DNA of 64,000 nt, from NCBI RefSeq assembly GCF_000372725.1, contig NW_005195301.1, positions 906,312 to 970,311 of the forward strand, given 5' to 3'. Numbering within the stretch: position 1 is the first letter of the stretch; each line of letters starts with the position of its first letter. This DNA is from Emiliania huxleyi CCMP1516 (lineage: Eukaryota > Haptophyta > Isochrysidales > Noelaerhabdaceae). Below, piece by piece: positions 1 to 8,867 of this stretch. Made by a program: the position numbers and the translations under genes. Below the pieces are notes generated by a model. The model worked only from the letters and a program-made list of their open reading frames with translations, searched no databases and was not told where the DNA came from.

Positions 1-11
1 AGAGGGAGGGA

Positions 12-84
<73 letters not shown>
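1..84. repeat. GA microsatellite followed by a G run
   Basis: Almost pure (GA)n to about base 74, then a run of G. On the minus strand this is a CT-rich tract just downstream of the donor GT at position 93, so it most likely lies inside an intron of the SET-domain gene that continues beyond the left edge. Confidence 0.85.
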
Positions 85-85
<1 letters not shown>

Positions 86-93
86 CCACCCAC

Positions 94-2063
94 CTGTCTG
101 CCCAGCCCTGCATCTCCGGCAGCGAGATTGCGTCGAGCGACGGGTAAGCGGCCTCCACGCCCCCGTCCGCCGGCGCAAAGCCGTAGTGCAGCGCAAAATG
201 CTCCCTGCTGTGCCCGCCGTATGAGATGGTGACCTGTTCACACGACCGAGCCGTGAACGGCGCCTCTTGCCGGCTGCCCGCTGTGCCCGCCGTATGAGAT
301 GGCGCGACCTCCTCGCCGGCCGACAGCGGCCGTGCCGCCTGCAGCCGTGTCGCAAGTCGGTCTCACGGCTGCACCTCGACCGCACCTCGACTGCACCTCG
401 GCTGCACCTCGGCTGCACCTCGGCTGCACCTCGGCTGCATCCCGGCGAGATCTCGACTGTGTCTCCGAGAGATCTCGCCTGTACCTCGGCGAGATCTCGA
501 CTGCATCTCGACTGTATCTCGGCGAGATCTCGACTGCATCTCGCCTGTATCTCGGCGAGATCTCGACTGCATCTCGACTGTATCTCGGCGAGATCTCGAC
601 TGCATCTCGACTGTATCTCGGCGAGGGCTTCGCCTGCAGCCGTATCGCCGGCCCGCTCGCAGTCGCAGCGGCGAAGGAGAAGAAGGCGGCGGGCTCCGCC
701 TGGTGGTCCGCAGTAATCTCGGGTAATATCGGGCAATATCGGGTAATCTCGGGTAATCTCGGGTAATCGGCGGGCTCCGCCTCGTGGTTTGCAAAGTCGA
801 GCAGCGGCACGAGCAGTGTACGGCGCCTAACCTCGGGTCACCTCGGGTCACCTCGGGTCACCTCGGGTCACCTAGGGTCACCTCGGGTCACCTCGGGCCA
901 CCTCGGGTCACCTCGGGTCACTGCGGGTCATCTCGGGTCATCTCGGGTCATCTAGGGTCCCTTCGGGTCACCTCGGGTCACCTCGGGTCACCTCGGGGCA
1001 TCTCGGGTCATCTCGAGCAGCGGCAAGAGCAGCGTGCGCGTGAACACAGGGGCTAAGAGCGGGCACGGCTGCAGCCGCAACCGAGCAGCGATCAGCTGTG
1101 TCGTGTCGTCGAGTGCTGGAATGCATGGCCGTGGTGTGCTCAGGCTCTAAGTGCGCGGCGCCCGTGCGCGCGGGTGGTCAGGACGAGGCAGCGGCTGCTG
1201 ACCAGCCCATACGCCCGCCGGAAGGACGCCTAATCTCGGGTAATCTCGGGTAATCTCGGGTAATCTCGGCCAGCCCGTGCGCCCGCCGGGAGGCCGGCCT
1301 CGGGCAGACTGCCGGAGCAGCAGTACTCTCGGGTCCTCTCGGGTCCTCTCGGGTACTCTCGAATACTCTCGGGCCCTCTCGGTAATCTCGGATAATCTCG
1401 CCTCGCTGGGCAGACTGCCGGAGCAGTAAGCGGCCTCCGCCGCGTCTCTCGCCGCCGCGTACAGCGCCGAGACGTGGGCGCAGCTCTCGGCGGAAAGGGA
1501 GGCGAGCTCCTCGCCGTCGGTGCCCAGCCTGCGCAGAGCACAGTCCAGCCAGTCTTGAATCAATGAAGAGACGCGAGCCCTCGCCGCTTTGAGAGAGCGA
1601 GCCTTCGGATGCCGGGGTCGGCAGAGGCGGCGAGGAGGGCCCGCAGCTCGTCGGGCTCGCACGAGACGGCGAGCGACGGCGACTCGGCCGGCCACGACGC
1701 GAGGAAGGCTGCCCAGCCAGCGCTCCGCCGCCGCGAGAGCACGGAGAGAGACAGCTGCGTGGCGGCAGGCAGCCCGCGGCTCCAGGGCGGAGAAAGCTGC
1801 GGCAGCAGCGCCGCATCTTCAACAGCCTCGTCATCGGTCGGAGCGTCCATGAGCGTTGCGGAGAGCGGCACCTCGAGCAGCACGGCGCCCGTCTCAGCCG
1901 GCCGGGTCGTGAGCAGGCCGCGCGAGCCAGATGGCGTTTGGTCGGACACGTCGACACTCCAGCCGCCTCCTCGCGCTGCGAGCCAGTCGAGGAGCGCTGT
2001 GGGCCTCACGCTGGTCCTTGATGGTGGCTGCGGCAGCGTTGCCAGGAAGAGCTGGAGCAGCAT
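94..2063 (-). CDS. SET-domain protein of the SETD3 / Rubisco-LSMT type, multi-exon, 3' end outside the window
   Basis: Probable protein-lysine (or histidine) N-methyltransferase. The first exon (from ATG at 2063) encodes LLDWLAARGGGWSV and a GSRGLLTTRP stretch followed by LLEVPLS, the usual N-terminal start of this SET class. Later exons, read by joining across duplicated exon ends, give FRRAYGLVSSR, then LLVPLLDFANHEAEPA (the class motif PLxDxxNH), then PLSAGEE joined to VTISYGGHSREHFALHYGF, the GEExxISYG and LHYGF hallmarks of the SET core. Exon blocks lie roughly at 2063-1610, 1605-1410, 1245-1180, 1100-1025, 815-768, 715-634, 338-309 and 233-94. The last exon ends ADR at a GT donor (93) and the rest is off the window. 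Between the first two blocks (about 1600-1620) the reading frame shifts by one base with no obvious intron, so a sequencing error, a tiny intron or an inactivating indel is possible. The SET assignment is firm; the substrate is unknown. Confidence 0.8.
234..308 (-). other. Intron of the SET gene with duplicated exon start
   Basis: On the minus strand the donor GAGGAG|GTCGCG starts a copy of the next exon (CATCTCATACGGCGGGCAC). An insert follows that ends TGTGAACAG, and then the exon itself resumes GTCACCATCTCATACGG. Removing 75 nt restores GEEVTISYGG in frame. The insert carries the TTCACxxxxCGAGCCGTGAACAG-like end also seen at 10.5 and 62.2 kb. Confidence 0.75.
339..633 (-). repeat. Minisatellite-filled intron of the SET gene
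   Basis: Degenerate tandem repeats of CTCGACTGCATCTCG and CTCGGCTGCAC units. The tract is flanked on both sides by copies of GCCTGCAGCCGTRTCGC. On the minus strand the first copy gives a CTGCAG|GCG donor and the second a CTGCAG|GCG acceptor context, so a 295-nt GC-AG intron is predicted between RLQ and AARPLSAGEE. Confidence 0.7.
716..767 (-). repeat. Decamer repeat inside a duplicated exon end
   Basis: Five copies of TAATCTCGGG-like decamers. They are flanked by two near-identical copies of CGGCGGGCTCCGCCTSGTGG (about 688 and 767). On the minus strand the insert separates DFANHEAEPA from the next exon AFFSFAAATA, so it behaves as an intron of the SET gene. Confidence 0.7.
828..1016 (-). repeat. 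TCACCTCGGG decamer minisatellite in a SET-gene intron
   Basis: About nineteen 10-bp units (CCTCGGGTCA and variants). They are flanked by two copies of TCGAGCAGCGGCAMGAGCAG, at about 797 and 1013. The duplicated segment encodes the LLLPLLD/LLVPLLD part of the SET core, so one copy is intronic and the other exonic. Confidence 0.75.
1229..1410 (-). repeat. Two short minisatellite introns of the SET gene
   Basis: 1229-1270 holds TAATCTCGGG repeats between two copies of CGCCCGCCGGRAGG. 1320-1405 holds TCCTCTCGGG/TACTCTCGGG repeats between two copies of GGGCAGACTGCCGGAGCAG. The flanking copies are exon sequence of the SET gene on the minus strand (FRRAYGLV and YCSGSLP). The exact splice sites of the second are not clear to me. 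Confidence 0.65.
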
Positions 2064-2310
2064 TTGAGCCGTCGTCGGTCAGGTTGCTCTGCGAGATCTT
2101 GCTCGCAGGGTTTGGACTTCTGCGGGGTATGGTAGATCCGCCAACCCAGATCGACCATACCCCCCCGCCTGCTGACAGACCCAGCCTCCCGGAGACCGGG
2201 GATGGGCGGTCAGGACCATACCCCCCACCCTTTGGGCCGCGAGGGTACCATACCCCGGAAAAAGAAACCCAGGGAGGGGGCGTGAAGTAAAGCCAACGAA
2301 GTCAGGCGGC
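2064..2310. other. Intergenic stretch between divergent SET and RCC1-A genes, with repeated ACCATACCCC
   Basis: GGGGTATGGT at 2124 and ACCATACCCC at 2154 form a perfect 10-bp inverted repeat with a 20-bp loop. ACCATACCCC recurs at 2215 and 2247. The stretch lies between two divergent genes and could hold shared control sites or a small hairpin; I see no TATA box. Confidence 0.4.
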
Positions 2311-3327
2311 ATGACGTCTCTCGTTTTTCTTTTCGTCGCGAAACCGCCGCGCCGCCGCTCGCGCCGCCTCGCCTCCGCATCCTCCGCCGCCCCCTCTCCA
2401 GACACGCCGCCGCCCGCCCGCCTCCTCGACCTCCCCACGGACCTCCTCGTGCGCGCCCTCTCTCACTGCGACCCCGCCGACATCGCTCGCGTCGCGGCCG
2501 TCTCGCTGCTCTTCCACGCCTCGCTTGCGCTGGAGGGCATCCGCTTGTGGGTGCAAGAGCGCGGCTTCGAGCTGCCGGCGCAGCCGGAGGGCGAGGGCTG
2601 CGCCGTGCGGTGGCTGTGCTATTGGGCGTTGCTGTGCGAGTCCAACCCGCCGGCGAGGGCGGCGGCAGGCGCTCGGCACAGCCTCTTCATCGATGGCGAG
2701 GGGCGGCTCTCGTCGTGCGGCTTAACGTGCCTCGAGCCGCAGCACGTCAACGGCCTCCTAGGCCACGGCGAGGGCGTGACGCGGCTCAACACGCCAACCC
2801 GTCTCCCTTCTCCGCTGGGCGGCGAGCGCGCCGTGAGCGTGTCGGCTGGACGGTACCACAGTGTGTCGACTGGATACGCCCACAGCCTCGCCCTCACCGC
2901 CGACGGCGCTCTCTGGAGCTGGGGCTGGGGAGGGCAAGGCCTGTTGGGCCACGGCGACGTGCAGCTCCAGCTGCTGCCCAAGAAGATCGAGGCCTTTGCT
3001 GGTCAGCGCGTCGTCGCTGTCTCGGCCGGACTTAACCACAGCATCGCCATCACCGCCGACGGCGGCGTCTGGAGCTGGGGCTCTGGAGGCTTTGGCAGGC
3101 TGGGCCACGGCGACGAGCAGAACCAGCTGCTGCCGAAGAAGGTCGAGGCCTTGGCGGGGCGACGCGTCGTCGCTGTGTCCGCTGGCGAGAGCCACAGCCT
3201 TGCCCTCATCGCCGACGGCGCTGCCTTTACCTGGGGCAAGGGCGAGGCCGGCTGCCTAGGCCACGGAGAGGACCTGTCCAACCAGCTGCTGCCCAAGAAG
3301 GTCGAGGCGTGGGCGCCGGGGCAGTGA
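2311..3327 (+). CDS. F-box / RCC1-repeat protein, short copy (RCC1-A)
   Basis: A 338-codon intronless gene. After an Arg-rich start it has an F-box-like segment (LLDLPTDLLVRALSHCDP, about residues 36-53) followed by RCC1 blades of the form VWSWGxGGxGxLGHGD...LLPKKxEA. F-box/RCC1 proteins are typically substrate adaptors of SCF ubiquitin ligases, with the propeller binding the target; that role is inferred. This copy has fewer blades (about four, against about seven in its relatives), apparently by internal deletion. The family start (GCGATGTCCACC) is missing here: the aligned bases read GCGAAACCG. The gene can only start at the upstream in-frame ATG at 2311. It ends in the family C-terminus LGHGEDLSNQLLPKKVEAW. 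Confidence 0.85.
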   Translation: MTSLVFLFVAKPPRRRSRRLASASSAAPSPDTPPPARLLDLPTDLLVRALSHCDPADIARVAAVSLLFHASLALEGIRLWVQERGFELPAQPEGEGCAVRWLCYWALLCESNPPARAAAGARHSLFIDGEGRLSSCGLTCLEPQHVNGLLGHGEGVTRLNTPTRLPSPLGGERAVSVSAGRYHSVSTGYAHSLALTADGALWSWGWGGQGLLGHGDVQLQLLPKKIEAFAGQRVVAVSAGLNHSIAITADGGVWSWGSGGFGRLGHGDEQNQLLPKKVEALAGRRVVAVSAGESHSLALIADGAAFTWGKGEAGCLGHGEDLSNQLLPKKVEAWAPGQ

Positions 3328-3516
3328 TGAGAAGCGCGAGAAGCGCGAAAGTGCACGTTCCTATTCGCCGCCACCTGCGAACGTCTCCGAGAGTGGGGAG
3401 AGGCGAATCCGGAACGGTAGAGGTAGTGTGACACGCACGGGTGTCGATGGTAGCGAGTGAGTTGCGCGGCTCGCTCAGTGGGAGTTGCTTTCGGCATCGA
3501 ACTTGGTCTTGGAGCA
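3328..3516 (+). repeat. 3' flank of RCC1-A duplicated downstream of RCC1-B
   Basis: From the stop codon for about 190 bp this is almost identical to 7016-7199 after RCC1-B; the few differences are near the end (CTTTCGGCATCGAA against CTTTGGGCATCGCA). The match stops after CTTGGTCTTGG. There copy B runs into ten A residues while this copy continues with unrelated sequence, which points to a shared 3' UTR and polyadenylation site. Confidence 0.85.
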
Positions 3517-4401
3517 CTTGGAGTGCAGTCGGTAGCACTTTCGGTACGGCTTTAGCCTCACACCGCAGCGGCAGGCGCACGGGCCACGGCGCAGGGCCAT
3601 ATGTCATATTAATGTGACGGGTCTTCGAGGGTTAGCCCCGCGTACCAGGTTTCAGGACTCCCCCCCCCCCCCCACTCGGAGCTAGGTCTCCGAAGGGTTA
3701 TTTCACTGCGCTTTGCAGGTGAGTGAGTGAGTGAGTATTCTTGATACGAAACCACGACGACACACACCAGTCGACTCGCATCGGTTGCGTGCCTCCATGA
3801 ACGGCGGAGCTATTCTCGCGTCCACACCACACCTGGCTCCAACGTGGACACGCCCATAGCTGAGAGGTTATTAGTCCCGCTATGGATATGTAAGAGCCAC
3901 TAATGCAATTGTCGGCCACCTTATGCACATCCATGCCCACGGTTCGTAGGACGTCGCTGAGACGTCGTGTATTTTGGTGCCGTGTCAAGCCGGGTGGAGG
4001 CTCAGTGATGCGTCACGCATACGCCTCGCTTTACGCGTGCAGACAGAAAGCACGATCGGTGATTCGTTCAAATGTGCTGCGTATTATGCGCACGTCTTCT
4101 GTCCCGATCGTTACCACCGACCTTCTGGCCGCTACGCACCACGCACCACGCATCTGTTTTATGTAAGCTTTGCCAGAGAGGCTCTCTCGGGCCGCTACGC
4201 ACGGTGTATTACGCACAGGTCTTACGCAGTGGGATCGTAAATCGGGGCTGGGTGAGCCTATGACCGACGCATTACGCACATGCACATGCTCTACGCTCTC
4301 GACCGTGAACGGCGGCGGAGAGGGGGTTACGCCTCATGTATTACGCATACGTCTGACGCATCGGTCGCCATGGGTTTCGGGGGGAGCTTACGTCCCATGT
4401 A
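3517..4401. other. Non-coding stretch with C run and ATTACGCA-type repeats
   Basis: A run of C at about 3660-3673 and a short GTGA tract at 3719-3735. From about 3970 to 4430 there are irregularly spaced copies of a GTATTACGCAC/GCATTACGCACATG motif (near 4080, 4205, 4270, 4337 and 4398). No gene is supported. Confidence 0.4.
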
Positions 4402-5133
4402 TTACGCACACGCACGACGGATTTGACTGAGAAGTGGCGGCCAGCAATGCCCAACCCTCCTCCACATCTCCACCTCCTCATCGCATCCGCTCGAGTCTGA
4501 TTCCGAAATCTGTATTTCTTCGCTCTGATCCGCCTCAGCTTGCCTCCTCTCCTCTCTCACCCGCCGATTGCTCTCCTCCAACGACCACTGAATCGCCTTC
4601 TCCTCCCGTTCCTCGCTCCGACGCAGCCATTTCTCCACCCTTCCAGTCCCCTCTCCACTCATATAACGTCCGTCCAACCCGCTCACCATGTGCTTTTCCA
4701 CTTCCGCATCCCGAATTGCATCCACCCTCTGTCCGCCCACAAAGCATCGCCACCCAAAAGGCCCCATCTGAAGTAAGGTCTCAGCGCTCCGCACCGATCG
4801 CGTCTTCTTTTCCTGCACCTTTGCCCTTTCCCTCTTAGCTGACGTCTCCATCCGCGCCTCCTCCCCTCTCGGCACCATCTCCCTCACTGCCCCTTCCACC
4901 AAGCGAGCCCCTTGTCCCCGACGGTACAAATCATCTTCGTTCGCACGTACACGATGACTTCCTGTCTCCCTGCGCCGCCTCTCCTCCCCCTGTTGCGCGA
5001 CCTCCTCTAGCCTCTCCTCGTGCACCAGTAGTTCCTCGTTGATATTTCCCCATAGATTTCTCAGCGCCTCCACTACAATCGTCTCCATCATCCTTCGGTT
5101 GCTCCCACCTGCCTCCTCGCGCTGCTCACTCAT
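4402..5133 (-). CDS. Hypothetical charged, coiled-coil-rich protein
   Basis: An open frame of 243 codons from ATG at 5133 (a GTG five codons upstream is also in frame). I do not recognise the family. The product is highly charged, with long E/R-rich helices (for example EERLEEVAQQGEERRRRE and WSLEESNRRVREERR) that would form coiled coil, and an acidic C-terminal third. A central GPFGWRCFVGG stretch is the only part that looks globular. The frame is long for GC-rich DNA and less GC-biased than its neighbours, which may mean it belongs to a mobile element. No domain supports a function. Confidence 0.4.
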   Translation of the reverse strand: MSEQREEAGGSNRRMMETIVVEALRNLWGNINEELLVHEERLEEVAQQGEERRRRETGSHRVRANEDDLYRRGQGARLVEGAVREMVPRGEEARMETSAKRERAKVQEKKTRSVRSAETLLQMGPFGWRCFVGGQRVDAIRDAEVEKHMVSGLDGRYMSGEGTGRVEKWLRRSEEREEKAIQWSLEESNRRVREERRQAEADQSEEIQISESDSSGCDEEVEMWRRVGHCWPPLLSQIRRACA

Positions 5134-5169
5134 CCATGGCGCAGACACACACCACGCTTTGCAGGCAAT

Positions 5170-5545
5170 CCTTTTTTTGCTTTTTAGTTTTTGAGCTTAG
5201 CCTTCGATGTAATGAAAACAAACGCAAGGCGGACATGGCATATCGCTCTCGGGCTCACAGACATCCCTCACACCCGCCGCCCCCGCGCGCGCCCCACCCC
5301 GGCCGGGAGAAAGGGGAGTGACAGTTTGGGATGGCAACAGCCCGAGTATGTTGAGTCCTGGCTCAACAACGCAGAGAACAAGAGGGGGTGGTCCGGCTCA
5401 CAAGTCCGGCTCACGCGCCTCGAGCTGACCCTCTACCGCACTGATCACTTCCGCCCCCTCGCTCCCAACCCATCCACCTCGCCCCGGGCCGCGCCGCGCG
5501 ATCTCGGGCGATCTCGCGCTATCTCGGGCGATCTCGGGGCCGCGC
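5170..5545 (+). repeat. Dispersed repeat, copy 1
   Basis: Begins TTTTTGAGCTTAGCCTTCG, followed by TGGCATATCGCTCTCGGGCT and CCCAACCCATCCACCTCGCC blocks, and ends in GATCTCGGGC decamers. A second copy of similar length lies at 49195-49668 on the minus strand. A 5'-only fragment lies at 48735-48805 and a diverged piece near 38700-38830. The 5' ends agree while the 3' ends vary. No protein domain was recognised. Confidence 0.75.
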
Positions 5546-5587
5546 CGTCTCGCGAGTCTCCAACCCGGGGAGAGGCATTTCCTGGCG

Positions 5588-7015
5588 ATGTCCACCCCGC
5601 CGCGCCGCCGCTCGCGCCGCCTCGCCTCCGCCTCCACCGCCGCTCCCTCGCCGAGCATGCCGCCGCCCGCCCGCCTGCTCGACCTCCCCACGGAGCTCCT
5701 CGTGCGCGCCCTCTCTCGCTGCGACCCCGCCGACATCGCTCGCGTCGCAGCCGTCTCGCTCCTCTTTCACGCCTCGCTTGCGCTGGAGGGCATCCGCTTG
5801 CGGGCGCAAGAGCGCGGCTTCGAGCTGCCGGCGCAGCCAGAGGGCGAGAGCTGCGCCGTGCGGTGGCTGTGCTATTCGGCTCTGCTGTGCGAGTCCAACC
5901 CGCCGGCGAGGGCGGCGGCAGGCACTCGGCACAGCCTCTTCATCGATGGCGAGGGGCGGCTCTCGGCGTGCGGCTGTGCGCCGTCCTTCAACCCAGGGCT
6001 ACTCGGCCACGGCGAGGGGGTGACGCGGCTCAACACGCCGACCCGCCTCCCTGCCACGATGAGCAGCGAGCGCGTCGTCGCTGTGTCGGCTGGAGGCGGG
6101 CACAATCTCGCCCTCACCAGCAGCGGCGCCGTTTGGAGCTGGGGCTATGGAGTCTCTGGCAAGCTGGGCCACGGCGACCAGCAGGGCCAGCTGCTGCCCA
6201 AGAAGGTCGAGGCGTTGGCGGGGCGGCGCCTCGTCGCTGTGTCGGCCGGACTTAACCACAGCATCGCCATCACCACCGACGGTGCCGTCTGGAGCTGGGG
6301 CTATGGAGGCGAAGGCCGGCTGGGCCACGGCGACCAGCAGAACCAGCTGCTGCCCAAGGAGGTCGAGGCCTTGGCGAGTCAGCACGTCATCGCTGTGTCG
6401 GCTGGAGACTTCCACAGCCTCGCCCTCACCGCCGATGGCTCGGTTTGGAGCTGGGGCTGGGGAGACTTTGGCCGGTTGGGCCACGGTGACCAGCAGCGCC
6501 AACTGCTGCCGAAGAAGGTCGACGACTTGGCGGGCCGGCGCGTCGTCGCTGTGTCGACTGGATACGCCCACAGCCTTGCCCTCACCGCCGACGGCGCTCT
6601 CTGGAGCTGGGGCGATGGAGGCTTTGGCCAGTTGGGCCACGGCGACGAGCAGCACCAGCTGCTGCCCAAGAAGATCGAGGCCTTTGCTGGTCAGCGCGTC
6701 GTCGCTGCCTCGGCAGGATGCTACCACAGCCTCGCCCTCACCGCCGACGGCGCCATCTGGAGCTGGGGCCATGGGGACTTCGGCAAGCTGGGCCACGGCG
6801 ACTGGCAGAACCAGCTGCTGCCGAAGAAGGTCGAGGCCTTGGCTGGGCGGCGCGTCGTCGCTGTGTCGGCGGGACGCGACCACAGCCTCACCGTCACCAC
6901 CGCCAACGCCGTCTTTACCTGGGGCCAGGGCGAGACCGGCTGCCTAGGCCACGGAGAGGACCTGTCCAACCAGCTGCTGCCCAAGAAGGTCGAGGCGTGG
7001 GCGCCGGGGCAGTGA
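5588..7015 (+). CDS. F-box / RCC1 propeller protein (RCC1-B)
   Basis: A 475-codon intronless gene with the family start context (CTGGCGATGTCCACC). Residues 1-15 are basic (TPPRRRSRRL), an F-box-like LLDLPTELLVRALSRCDP lies near residues 30-50, and about seven RCC1 blades follow, each with a WSWGxGxxGxLGHGD core and LLPKKVEALAG(R/Q)RVVAVSAG linkers. The last blade reads TWGQGETGCLGHGEDL. A likely SCF-type adaptor or chromatin/GTPase-binding propeller; by family only. Blade-to-blade identity at the DNA level is high, which favours unequal exchange inside the gene. Confidence 0.9.
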   Translation: MSTPPRRRSRRLASASTAAPSPSMPPPARLLDLPTELLVRALSRCDPADIARVAAVSLLFHASLALEGIRLRAQERGFELPAQPEGESCAVRWLCYSALLCESNPPARAAAGTRHSLFIDGEGRLSACGCAPSFNPGLLGHGEGVTRLNTPTRLPATMSSERVVAVSAGGGHNLALTSSGAVWSWGYGVSGKLGHGDQQGQLLPKKVEALAGRRLVAVSAGLNHSIAITTDGAVWSWGYGGEGRLGHGDQQNQLLPKEVEALASQHVIAVSAGDFHSLALTADGSVWSWGWGDFGRLGHGDQQRQLLPKKVDDLAGRRVVAVSTGYAHSLALTADGALWSWGDGGFGQLGHGDEQHQLLPKKIEAFAGQRVVAASAGCYHSLALTADGAIWSWGHGDFGKLGHGDWQNQLLPKKVEALAGRRVVAVSAGRDHSLTVTTANAVFTWGQGETGCLGHGEDLSNQLLPKKVEAWAPGQ

Positions 7016-7210
7016 TGAGAAGCGCGAGAAGCGCGAAAGTGCACGTTCCTATTCGCCGCCACCTGCGAACGTCTCCGAGAGTGGGGAGAGGCGAATCCGG
7101 AACGGTAGAGGTAGTGTGACACGCACGGGTGTCGATGGTAGCGAGTGAGTTGCGCGGCTCGCTCAGTGGGAGTTGCTTTGGGCATCGCACTTGGTCTTGG
7201 AAAAAAAAAA
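7016..7210 (+). repeat. Duplicated RCC1 3' flank ending in A10
   Basis: Matches 3328-3516 downstream of RCC1-A almost base for base, then ends in ten A residues (7201-7210). This is the pattern expected if RCC1-B is a retroposed cDNA copy that kept its 3' UTR and poly(A) tail. Confidence 0.7.
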
Positions 7211-7706
7211 TTGCGTTTTACCCTGCGAAAGACACTACTCTCCCCCTCCCGTCACTCGTCCCCCTTGGCGTGGCGCGCCTCTCCCCCCAGCTCTCGGTAT
7301 CGCGTACTGCACGAGGCTACCGTGGGCCCCGCCTGCGCGCTGGGGGTTCCCTGCCCTGTCGGGAAGCCTAGCTTTGAACCTGGGGTCGCTACCTAATGCG
7401 GGGCTCCTGGACGGGCGATGAAGTTCCCCTTGAATCTCTCGTCTCGCTTTCCCCCCGACTCGGGTCCGTGGGGGGTACTCCCTGTTTTGGCTTTTTGATT
7501 TCCCCCCCGCCCCCCCCCCCCCCCTCCTTCCCTCTCCGGGATGAGAAGCGCGCTGCTGTCCCTAGAGGGGGGTCGGGTGGTGAGGGAATTGATTAGGCCT
7601 CATGTTGTCCGCGGTCGCCCACGGACGATCGCCGGAGTGGGCCGAAGGACAGAGGCTTGCCTGTGTGGGGGCGCGCGGGCGCCCACTCAGGCTCGGCCTC
7701 CGTTGT
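7211..7706. other. Non-coding stretch with a C-rich tract
   Basis: Contains a long C run near 7500-7526 and no convincing coding frame. It ends at the target-site duplication of the 7.7-8.9 kb element. Confidence 0.4.
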
Positions 7707-7717
7707 CTCAGCCTTCA

Positions 7718-8856
7718 TAAATAAATAAATAAAAACGGTCAAACTCTGAGACGAGATGGGATTTAGGGACATGTGTCCCCGCCCTGCACGATCTTGGTGT
7801 GAGGGATCTTCAATCCGTCCCCTCACCCCCTGGTCACTACCCGACACTAGAAGAGCAGCAAGAGTTGGGGCTGCGGCTACGGCTGCGGCTGCGGGAGGGG
7901 CTATGGTCGCGGGAGAGCCGCTGCGCCGCGTGGGCGCGCCTACACCGCGCTTGCTCCGCTCGCCACCTCTCGCAAAGGTCCAAAGTCATAGCCATCACCT
8001 CCTCCGGCAAGTCCTTTTCGCCTATCTTGCCGTCCCTCCATGCCTGGTAGAGCTCGTCGTCATAGCCATATTGCATCACAGCCTGCTGCACTGCGTCGTG
8101 CACAACCCCTGCCACCCTATCCCGCGCCTCAGCGTCGGAAAATTCGAGCTCGGAGTCATACCCGGAAGCAGGCGCAGACGGCCGCGGCGATTTGGCAGGC
8201 GGCGAGGTGGGGGAGGGAGAGCGCGGCGGTGCGCGCTCGTGGCTCCCGCTGGTGCCAGAAGGGCCAGCTCCCAATGCGCTCAGCCTGTTCTTGTCCACCA
8301 CCTTGGGAGAAGGGGGTGGGGGTCCACCTCCCTTGGGTGCGGGCTTGCGGTGTTCCTGCTTCCGCTTGCCCGACTTTGGCGGGTTGCGGCCGAAGTTCTT
8401 CATGGTGAACCTGTCCGGCTTGCCGCCCTTCCCGACCCTCGTCCACCCCTCGGGCGACTCGTTGGGCCGGGGTTGCTGCGCCTGTTGGTGCTGCGAGTGT
8501 GCCTGCGATGCTGCGGCCGGAGCGGCAGCGGCGGCAGACGGTGCCACGGGCGGTGCGGCGAAAGTGGCGGTAGGCTGAGGCTGCGCAGCGTCCTGCGCGG
8601 CCCGCTGCCTGGCCTCATCCTCCCGCCTCTTCTCAGACTTGGCCTGGATGATGTACTGATACCCAAGCGGCACCGGGTTGATGCTGACGGAGTGCCAACC
8701 GTACCTCTCCATGCGCTCCGCGAGACAATCAATCATCGCGTGGTCGCGTGGCGACACCTTCTGGCCGAGGACGCGCTCGACCATCCGGATCTGACGCACG
8801 TGGAACGGCTCCAGGCCCGGCATGGAAGCCTCGGAGTCGGACATGGCCCCGTTTCG
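7718..8856 (-). mobile_element. Complete 1.14-kb non-LTR-type retroposed element with one ORF
   Basis: Bounded by an 11-bp target-site duplication CTCAGCCTTCA (7707-7717 and 8857-8867). On the minus strand it starts 12 bases before an ATG and encodes one protein. It ends in a short 3' UTR with the tail CGTTTTTATTTATTTATTTA, the same tail as the LINE at 55.6 kb. It carries no reverse transcriptase, so it is either a non-autonomous, ORF1-only element or a LINE lacking ORF2. An uninterrupted ORF and intact duplication suggest a recent insertion. Confidence 0.75.
7837..8844 (-). CDS. ORF1-like protein of the 1.14-kb element
   Basis: 335 codons from ATG at 8844. The N-terminal 80 residues look globular (FHVRQIRMVERVLGQKVSPR, YGWHSVSINPVPLGYQYIIQ). 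The middle is Ala/Gln/Pro-rich and low-complexity, with a basic GRNPPKSGKRKQEHRK patch. A helical segment (VAGVVHDAVQQAVMQYGYDD) follows, and the C-terminus is an Arg-Ser repeat (SPSRSRSRSRSRSP). A basic patch and RS tail fit RNA binding, as expected of a LINE ORF1 product. There is no recognised RRM, CCHC or esterase motif. Function is inferred from its position inside a retroposed element. Confidence 0.6.
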   Translation of the reverse strand: MSDSEASMPGLEPFHVRQIRMVERVLGQKVSPRDHAMIDCLAERMERYGWHSVSINPVPLGYQYIIQAKSEKRREDEARQRAAQDAAQPQPTATFAAPPVAPSAAAAAPAAASQAHSQHQQAQQPRPNESPEGWTRVGKGGKPDRFTMKNFGRNPPKSGKRKQEHRKPAPKGGGPPPPSPKVVDKNRLSALGAGPSGTSGSHERAPPRSPSPTSPPAKSPRPSAPASGYDSELEFSDAEARDRVAGVVHDAVQQAVMQYGYDDELYQAWRDGKIGEKDLPEEVMAMTLDLCERWRAEQARCRRAHAAQRLSRDHSPSRSRSRSRSPNSCCSSSVG

Positions 8857-8867
8857 CTCAGCCTTCA

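Noticed and set aside
1-84. Telomere or centromere satellite
   Set aside because: Plain GA microsatellite next to an exon of the SET gene.
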